Of a stretch of 37,427 nt of DNA, positions 32,886 through 37,427 are shown one piece after another. The notes under the pieces were generated by a model. It was not told where the DNA came from, made no database searches, and saw only the letters and a list, made by a program, of their open reading frames with translations. Position 1 is the stretch's first letter, and each line of letters starts with the position of its first letter. The stretch is from Myxococcales bacterium. Lineage in GTDB: Bacteria; Myxococcota_A; SURF-8. Where the stretch lies: positions 1 to 37,427 of the forward strand of contig QZKR01000090.1 in NCBI GenBank assembly GCA_003598065.1, read 5' to 3'. A program made the position numbers and the translations under genes.

Positions 32886-33641
32886 CTAGGAAAGGGTCCG
32901 CTCCTCCAGGGTCTCCCCCCGGATGCCGAGGGTGACGGTCTTGATCGGGCGTTTGACGCCGGAGCGTTGCGCCGCCTCCTGCGCGATGCGGACGAGCCCG
33001 CCGCAGCACGGCACTTCCATGATCGCTATCGAGAGCGAATGCAGCTTGTTCTTGAAAATCTCGGCCAGCTTGGCGATCGATTCCTCGGCGTGGTCGAGCT
33101 TGGGACAGGTCATGACCACCGTATGCCCGGCGATCAGCTTGCGGTGCAGGTCGGGATAGGCCACGGCGACGCAATCGGCCAGAAGCAGCACGTCCTTGCC
33201 GTCGTAAAGGTTGCCGGAGGTCGGCAGAAGCTTGAGCTGCACGGGCCACTGGCGCAGCGCGGACGCGGCCGGGGCGTTCGACGGCGCGGCGGCGGCCGGT
33301 TTCGGGGCGGGTTCGGCCTCGAAGACCCGCAGCATCGAGCCGGGGCAGCCGCAGGCCATCGGAGGCGGTTCGGGTTGGGCTGTCTCGCGCTCGTGCTTCA
33401 GCCGCTCCAGGTGCGTCTCGACCGCCTTTTCGTCGAAATCGACCGCCTCGCGCTGGATGATGGTCAGCGCGCCCTCCGGGCATGTGCCGATGCAGGCCCC
33501 CAGGCCGTCGCAGAAGGTCTCGGACACGACCTTGGCCTTGCCGTTGACGATCTTCAGCGCTCCCTCGGCGCAGGACAGGATGCACAAACCGCAGCCGGTG
33601 CATTTCTCTTCATCGATCCGAATGATGTTGCGAACTGGCAT
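32886..33641 (-). CDS. 4Fe-4S ferredoxin-type protein with C-terminal CCGG domain
   Basis: A 251-residue iron-sulphur protein, probably a cytoplasmic electron carrier or redox sensor in anaerobic or nitrosative metabolism. First cluster motif CTGCGLCILSC (C14, C17, C20, C24). The second is CDGLGACIGTC (C44, C50, C54), with CxxxxxC instead of CxxCxxC, which is usual for this family but leaves one canonical ligand missing. Then ACGCPGS (about 97-103), an Ala/Pro linker and a C-terminal domain (about 130-251) ending with VPCCGGLVRIAQEAAQRSGV. ATG 33641 follows GAAGGAG. An FNR-type dyad lies 77 bases upstream and a Crp-family gene follows it in that direction, so redox-dependent control is likely. 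Confidence 0.85.
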   Translation of the reverse strand: MPVRNIIRIDEEKCTGCGLCILSCAEGALKIVNGKAKVVSETFCDGLGACIGTCPEGALTIIQREAVDFDEKAVETHLERLKHERETAQPEPPPMACGCPGSMLRVFEAEPAPKPAAAAPSNAPAASALRQWPVQLKLLPTSGNLYDGKDVLLLADCVAVAYPDLHRKLIAGHTVVMTCPKLDHAEESIAKLAEIFKNKLHSLSIAIMEVPCCGGLVRIAQEAAQRSGVKRPIKTVTLGIRGETLEERTLS

Positions 33642-33717
33642 GACAAGCTCCTTCTCAACGCCGAAATAGCCGGCGGGTTGTTTATGCCCTTACGCTACTC
33701 CGGAAGCGCCGGCCGCG

Positions 33718-33735
33718 CCTTGACGCAGATCAAGG
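33718..33735. promoter_or_regulatory. FNR/Crp-type dyad upstream of the ferredoxin gene
   Basis: CCTTGA-N6-TCAAGG; its core TTGACGCAGATCAA (33720-33733) matches the FNR consensus TTGAT-N4-ATCAA at nine of ten positions. It sits between the Crp-family gene and the ferredoxin gene. Confidence 0.65.
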
Positions 33736-33754
33736 TTTTTGAAGATTTCAGGGT

Positions 33755-34450
33755 TCAGGGAGAAGACGGCTCGGCGAGAGCGGAAAGCCGCGCCGCGTCG
33801 AGCACGCGCACGGCCTTGCCTTCGCGGCGCAGCAGGCCGTCGGCCTCGAAACGGGCCAGGGCGCGGGAGAGCGACTCCGGCGTGGTGTGAAGCTGGCCGG
33901 CGATGACGGTCTTTTTCTGCTTGAGTTCGATCACGGCGTCGTCGGTGAAAGCGGCCCCGTCCCGTTCCGCCGCCACGACGAGCCAGCGGGCCAGGCGCGA
34001 GGCGACGTCGCCGAAGGACATGCCGCTGGTGAGATCGAGCAGGCGGCGCAGCCACTTCGCCTGGCTGGCGATCATCGCCCGCGCCAGATCGGCGTGGGCG
34101 GCGAGCAGCGCCTCGAACGGCTTTTTCGGCACGAGAATCACGGCGGCGTCGCTGAGCGCCACGGCCGAGGCGGGAAAATCGGCGAGCGACAGGGCCGCCG
34201 CCTCGGCGAAGCTCTGACCGCCCTCTACCAGATGCAGCGTCTGCTCGCGGCCGTCGGGCGAGGCGCGGTACACCTTTACCAGGCCATACTCGACGAGGAA
34301 GAAGTGGGCGGCCGGATCGCCCTGGGCGGCCACGCTTTCGCCCTTGGCGTAGACGCGTCTTTGGCACACCTGGGCCACGGCGTCCAACAGGACGGGCGGC
34401 AGGTCGCCAAACAGGGCGAAGCGCTTCAGGCGCGGCGCGGCAAGCGGCAT
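33755..34450 (-). CDS. Crp/Fnr-family transcriptional regulator
   Basis: A 231-residue regulator (243 if the ATG at 34486 is used; 34450 is preferred for the GAAAGGAAA upstream and the usual start of the family). N-terminal cyclic-nucleotide-binding beta-barrel (about 10-125; FALFGDLPPVLLDAVAQVCQ, YAKGESVAAQGDPAAHFFLV, GLVKVYRASPDGREQTLHLV), dimerisation helix (about 118-145) and a C-terminal winged helix (KTVIAGQLHTTPESLSRALA, RFEADGLLRREG). There is no N-terminal Cys cluster, so it does not bind an Fe-S cluster as FNR does; a haem-, NO- or ligand-sensing role like HcpR or Dnr is possible. It is next to an FNR-type dyad and a ferredoxin gene, its likely target. Confidence 0.88.
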   Translation of the reverse strand: MPLAAPRLKRFALFGDLPPVLLDAVAQVCQRRVYAKGESVAAQGDPAAHFFLVEYGLVKVYRASPDGREQTLHLVEGGQSFAEAAALSLADFPASAVALSDAAVILVPKKPFEALLAAHADLARAMIASQAKWLRRLLDLTSGMSFGDVASRLARWLVVAAERDGAAFTDDAVIELKQKKTVIAGQLHTTPESLSRALARFEADGLLRREGKAVRVLDAARLSALAEPSSP

Positions 34451-34542
34451 GGCGCACGTTTCCTTTCCATGGCTGAGGGTCGTCATCCACGCTTCTAGCG
34501 GCGTTTTCCCGGCAGGTCAAGTGCGGCGGCGGCGGCGATAAC

Positions 34543-34568
34543 AAAAACGCCGCGCTCATCGCGCGGCG
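34543..34568 (-). terminator. Intrinsic terminator ahead of the Crp-family gene
   Basis: An 8-bp stem CGCCGCGC / GCGCGGCG (34548-34555, 34561-34568) with a 5-base loop, followed on the minus strand by TTTTT (34547-34543). It lies 92 bases before the preferred Crp-family start, so it could attenuate that gene or end a separate small RNA. Confidence 0.75.
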
Positions 34569-34740
34569 CAACGGGCAAGGGCGACACCGCCGGACAGGAG
34601 ACAGTCATAGTTGCGCTTCCCGGTGGGCGGCGTCCGGAGGAGGTATGCCACCGGCGGTGTCGTGAGGGGAACCATCGTCCGGGTGAGGTCGAAATGGGCT
34701 CCCCCACACACTTTATTCGGTGGGCGGCGGCGGATCTTGA
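34543..34740 (-). ncRNA. Structured leader or small RNA upstream of the Crp-family gene
   Basis: Minus-strand transcription would give a hairpin with arms 34707-34697 / 34673-34662 (GUGGGGGAGCC with GGUUCCCCUCAC), then a 12-bp perfect stem CGACACCGCCGG / CCGGCGGUGUCG (34662-34651, 34593-34582) enclosing C-rich loops with ACCUCCUCC and GUCUCC, then an intrinsic terminator. GCGCAAC and GUUGCGC (about 34616-34610 and 34572-34566) could pair alternatively, overlapping the terminator. No known riboswitch class was matched. Confidence 0.5.
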
Positions 34741-34959
34741 CGCATTTTTTCATTCGCGAGCCTCGGCGCCGAAAACCCATTAATTTTCAGGGAAATGGAA
34801 TGAAAAATACTTTTTTTGCATCTATCCGTATGAATACGAGGGGTTAGGTGCGTTCATCTGGCGCGGGAGTCGCGAATCGCCCAACGCCCAGACCTTAGGG
34901 GACAATGAAGCGGGGCCAGGATCGCCGCTCCCCGCCGGCCAAGGAAAGGAAGCGTCCGT
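34741..34959. other. Intergenic region before the E1-alpha gene
   Basis: Less GC-rich stretch (about 34741-34840) with a small dyad CGTAT-GA-ATACG (34827-34838), then high-GC sequence up to AAGGAAAGGA before the ATG at 34960. It probably holds promoters in both directions, but none has convincing spacing. Confidence 0.45.
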
Positions 34960-36051
34960 ATGCCGACCAGGAAACTCGCCACCTGGAGCATCGACTACAT
35001 GCAGGTGCTCGACGAGCATGGCAAGGTCGATCCCAAGCTGGAACCGAAACTCTCGAAGGATCAGCTTTTGGTCCTCTACCAATCGATGGTTTTCGCCCGC
35101 TGGGCGGACGACCGGGCGTTGAAGCTGCAGCGCCAGGGCCGCGTCGGCACGATCGTCCTGAACAGCGGCCAGGAGGCGGTTTCCTGCGCGGCGGCGCTGG
35201 CGATGACCGAAAAAGACTGGTTTGTCCCCGCCTTCCGCGAACTGGGCGGCATGCTGATGCGCAACGTTCCCCTCGCCAATTTCTACATCGGCTTCAACGG
35301 CTTCGAGGAAGGGACGGCCAGCGAGGGGGCGACGCGTATCCTGCCGGTCTGCATCCCCATCGCCTCGCAACTGCCGCACGCCGTGGGCCTGGCCTACGCC
35401 ATGCGCTACAAGGGCGAAAAGGATTCGGCGACGGTGGCGTTTTTCGGCGACGGCGCGACCTCGGAAGGCGACTTTCACGAGGCCATGAATTTCGCCGGCG
35501 TCTGGAAGGTCCCGGTGGTTTTCGTCTGCCAGAACAACCACTGGGCGATCTCCGTGCCGGTCTCCAAGCAGACCAGTTCGCGCACGCTGGCCCAGAAGGC
35601 GATCGCCTACGACATCCCCGGCGTGCAGGTGGACGGCAACGACGCCCTGGCCGTTTACCGCGTCGTCAAGGAGGCGCTCGACCGCGCCAGGGCCGGCCAG
35701 GGGCCGACCCTGATCGAAGCCGTCACCTACCGCATGCTGGCGCATTCCACCTCCGACGACCCGACGCGCTACCGCCCCGACGCCGAGGTCGAGGCCTGGA
35801 AAAAGAAAGACCCGATCGTTCGCCTGAAAAAATACCTCCTTGCGAAAAAGATCCTCACGGCCAAGCTGGTCGAACGGATCGACGCCGAGGCCAAAGCCAA
35901 GGTCGAGCAGGCGGTGGCCGACTTCGAGGCCAAGACCGATTTCAAGCCGGACGCGGCCTTCGACCACGTCTTCGGCGAAACCCACCCCAACCTCGAAGAG
36001 CAGCGCGCGGAATTTCTGGCGAAGATCGCCCTGGAGGCGAAGCATGGCTAA
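34960..36051 (+). CDS. pdhA: 2-oxoacid (pyruvate/branched-chain) dehydrogenase E1 component, alpha subunit
   Basis: Thiamine-diphosphate-dependent E1 alpha subunit, which with E1-beta decarboxylates the 2-oxoacid and acetylates the lipoyl group of E2. 363 residues, standard for E1-alpha. TPP motif GDGATSEGDFHEAMNFAG with VCQNN (about residues 163-193). GMLMRNVP and LPHAVGLAYAM are typical. The loop HSTSDDPTRYRP (about 267-278) has the shape of both pyruvate and branched-chain E1-alpha. ATG 34960 follows AAGGAAAGGA. E1-beta starts 8 bases before its stop. Substrate choice (pyruvate versus branched-chain) cannot be settled; pdhA is a working name. Confidence 0.9.
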   Translation: MPTRKLATWSIDYMQVLDEHGKVDPKLEPKLSKDQLLVLYQSMVFARWADDRALKLQRQGRVGTIVLNSGQEAVSCAAALAMTEKDWFVPAFRELGGMLMRNVPLANFYIGFNGFEEGTASEGATRILPVCIPIASQLPHAVGLAYAMRYKGEKDSATVAFFGDGATSEGDFHEAMNFAGVWKVPVVFVCQNNHWAISVPVSKQTSSRTLAQKAIAYDIPGVQVDGNDALAVYRVVKEALDRARAGQGPTLIEAVTYRMLAHSTSDDPTRYRPDAEVEAWKKKDPIVRLKKYLLAKKILTAKLVERIDAEAKAKVEQAVADFEAKTDFKPDAAFDHVFGETHPNLEEQRAEFLAKIALEAKHG

Positions 36052-37024
36052 GCTGACGATGGTTCAGGCGCTCAACCTGGCGCTGCACCAGGAAATGGAG
36101 AAGGATCCGGCGGTGGTCGTCATGGGCGAGGACGTCGGCGTCGATGGCGGCGTCTTCCGCGTCACCGACGGTCTGGTCGAGAAATTCGGCGAATCGCGCG
36201 TCCTCGACACGCCGCTGGCCGAGTCCGGCATCGTCGGCACGGCGATCGGCATGGCGATCGGCGGCTTGAAGCCCGTTACGGAAATGCAGTTCAGCGGTTT
36301 CTCCTATCTCATCATGGCCCAGCTGGAAAACCACGCCTCGCGCTTCCGCACCCGTACGCGGGGGCTTTTGACCGTGCCGATGGTGGTGCGCATGCCTTAC
36401 GGCGCGGGGGTGCGCGCCCTGGAGCACCACTCCGAGAGCCGCGAAACGTTTTACGCCCATCAGCCGGGCCTCAAGGTGGTGATTCCCTCCACGCCGCGCA
36501 ATGCGCGGGCCCTCTTGGTCAGCGCCATCCGCGACCCGGACCCGGTGGTTTTCATGGAGCCGAAGCGTTCCTACCGCGCTTTCCGCGAAGAGGTTCCGGA
36601 ACAGGAGGAGACGTGGCCCATCGGCAAAGCGCACGTCGTCCAGGAGGGGACGGACCTCACCGTCGTCGCCTGGGGCGCGATGCTGCGCATCGCCGAGGCG
36701 GCCATCGAGGCCGTGCAGAAGAAACGCCAGGCGTCCATCGAGCTGATCGATCTGCTGACGATCAACCCCATGGATTCGGCGACGATCGTCGAATCCGTCA
36801 AGAAGACGGGCCGTTGCCTGATCGTCCAGGAAGCGCCGCGCCATCTAGGACCGTCGTCGGAGATCGTCGCGCAGATCAACGACAAGGCATTGATGCACCT
36901 CGAAGCGCCGGTGAAGCGCATCACCGGCTTCGACGTGCCGACGCCCTACTTCGGCCGGGAAAATCTTTTTCTGCCGAGCCCCGTCCAGATAGCGCAGGCC
37001 ATCGAGGAAACGCTCGATTTCTAG
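36044..37024 (+). CDS. pdhB: 2-oxoacid (pyruvate/branched-chain) dehydrogenase E1 component, beta subunit
   Basis: 326-residue E1-beta subunit of the same complex. The start at ATG 36044 overlaps the E1-alpha stop by 8 bases, giving translational coupling. Characteristic sequence: ALHQEMEKDPAVVVMGEDVG, VDTPLAESGIVG-type segment (RVLDTPLAESGIVGTAIGMA), the GAGVRALEHHSESRETFYAH loop, GLKVVIPSTPRNARALL and the C-terminal transketolase domain (about 195-315; LLTINPMDSATIVESVKKTG, FDVPTPYFGRENLFLPSP). The usual E1-beta length is about 325. The E2 gene begins 10 bases after the stop. Confidence 0.93.
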   Translation: MAKLTMVQALNLALHQEMEKDPAVVVMGEDVGVDGGVFRVTDGLVEKFGESRVLDTPLAESGIVGTAIGMAIGGLKPVTEMQFSGFSYLIMAQLENHASRFRTRTRGLLTVPMVVRMPYGAGVRALEHHSESRETFYAHQPGLKVVIPSTPRNARALLVSAIRDPDPVVFMEPKRSYRAFREEVPEQEETWPIGKAHVVQEGTDLTVVAWGAMLRIAEAAIEAVQKKRQASIELIDLLTINPMDSATIVESVKKTGRCLIVQEAPRHLGPSSEIVAQINDKALMHLEAPVKRITGFDVPTPYFGRENLFLPSPVQIAQAIEETLDF

Positions 37025-37033
37025 GAGACGGCG

Positions 37034-37427
37034 ATGTTCGAATTCAAACTGGCCGACTTGGGCGAAGGCATCCACGAGGCGGAAATCGTCAAGTGGTACG
37101 TGAAGGTCGGCGACAAGGTCGAAATGGACGACCCGCTTATCGACGTGGAGACGGACAAGGCGACGGTGACCATTCCCTGCCCGAAAACGGGCGCGATCGT
37201 CCAGCGTCTCGGCGAGGTGGGCGACATCCTGCACGTCGGCCAGTTGCTCGTCGTCATCGACGACGGCGCGGGTCAGGCGGCGGCGACCGCGCCGTCCGCG
37301 CCGGCCGAGGCCGAGGCGAAAACGGTTGAAACCAAACCGGCGACCGCGCCGTCCGCGCCGGCCAAGGCCGAGGCGAAAACGGTCGAAACCAAACCGGCCG
37401 CCGCGCCGACCGCGCCAGCCCCGAGAT
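37034..37427 (+). CDS. Dihydrolipoyl acyltransferase (E2) of 2-oxoacid dehydrogenase, partial
   Basis: The first 131 residues of E2, cut by the end of the window. ATG 37034 after AGGAGA. Residues 1-76 are a lipoyl domain with the lipoylated Lys42 in VETDKATV and LADLGEGIHEAEIVKWYVKV at the start. It is followed by an Ala/Pro/Lys-rich flexible linker, made of a 57-bp direct repeat (37283-37339 and 37340-37396, about 19 residues each, ATAPSAPAEAEAKTVETKP type), then a third partial copy. The catalytic domain lies outside the window. Operon order alpha-beta-E2 is standard. Confidence 0.9.
   Translation, partial: MFEFKLADLGEGIHEAEIVKWYVKVGDKVEMDDPLIDVETDKATVTIPCPKTGAIVQRLGEVGDILHVGQLLVVIDDGAGQAAATAPSAPAEAEAKTVETKPATAPSAPAKAEAKTVETKPAAAPTAPAPR
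37283..37396 (+). repeat. 57-bp tandem direct repeat in the E2 linker
   Basis: Two almost identical 57-base units, with two visible differences (GAG/AAG and GGTT/GGTC), followed by a diverged partial third at 37397. It encodes the swinging-arm linker. Confidence 0.85.

Noticed and set aside
32668..32889. Small open frames in the palindromic intergenic region
   Set aside because: They run through inverted repeats, have no ribosome binding site and unlike codon use.
34560..34760. Cobalamin riboswitch, 6S RNA, SRP RNA or RNase P
   Set aside because: ACAGGAGAC recalls part of a B12 box, but the rest of the conserved cores is missing, and the fold is two hairpins plus terminator, not one long 6S-type rod.
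34611..34847. 78-codon plus-strand frame in the structured RNA region
   Set aside because: No family similarity, Arg-rich content and overlap with paired RNA arms; judged non-coding.

Overview
The window looks like a chromosomal segment of a high-GC, Gram-negative-type bacterium of the old 'deltaproteobacterial' grade (Myxococcota, Bradymonadota, Lernaellota or a relative). The evidence is lipoprotein and outer-membrane genes, a lysS-lolC pair as found in that group, large Cys-rich surface proteins with Asp-Gly-Asp (DGD) low-complexity linkers, and MYXO-CTERM/Synerg-CTERM-like C-terminal tails. The species assignment is inference. No phage, IS element, CRISPR array, rRNA or tRNA gene was seen.

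Layout. 1-2172 (minus): lysS followed by a partial lolC/E permease. 2404-6540 (plus): a secretion cluster with its own promoter, holding a small exported protein, an HExxH metallopeptidase of lower GC, and two tandem-duplicated Cys-rich proteins with C-terminal sorting tails. 6615-8705: a SIS-domain sugar-phosphate enzyme (minus) and an AT-rich zinc-ribbon membrane protein (plus). 8777-13521: a DGD lipoprotein and purF (minus), diverging from a ceramidase-like gene and rmuC (plus). 13803-17645: a 1280-residue lipoprotein with eight tandem Cys-rich units, a PQQ-type propeller and a LamG-like end. 17739-21475 (minus): a beta-barrel protein behind an unusual triple operator, and a Gly-rich/ZU5 surface protein. 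21736-24489 (plus): a PHP phosphoesterase, a TatD hydrolase and tcdA in a tight operon. 24486-31835 (minus): an IgGFc-binding-domain lipoprotein, then an apparent operon of three mosaic DGD lipoproteins. 31989-34450 (minus): a methyltransferase, a double-cluster ferredoxin and a Crp/Fnr-family regulator preceded by a structured leader with an intrinsic terminator. 34960-37427 (plus): E1-alpha, E1-beta and the start of E2 of a 2-oxoacid dehydrogenase complex.

How it fits together. Housekeeping genes alternate with a rich set of cell-surface proteins; eight clearly carry DGD linkers and a ninth has one short block. In most of them the linker sits beside the membrane anchor, either just after the lipobox Cys or just before the C-terminal tail. 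This suggests a common stalk carrying interchangeable Cys-rich, propeller, LamG, PKD-like, ZU5 and IgGFc-binding modules. The strongest candidates for new biology are this anchoring scheme, the triple TGAC-N6-GTCA operator at 18638-18692, the leader RNA with terminator at 34543-34740, and several intergenic palindromic repeat families.
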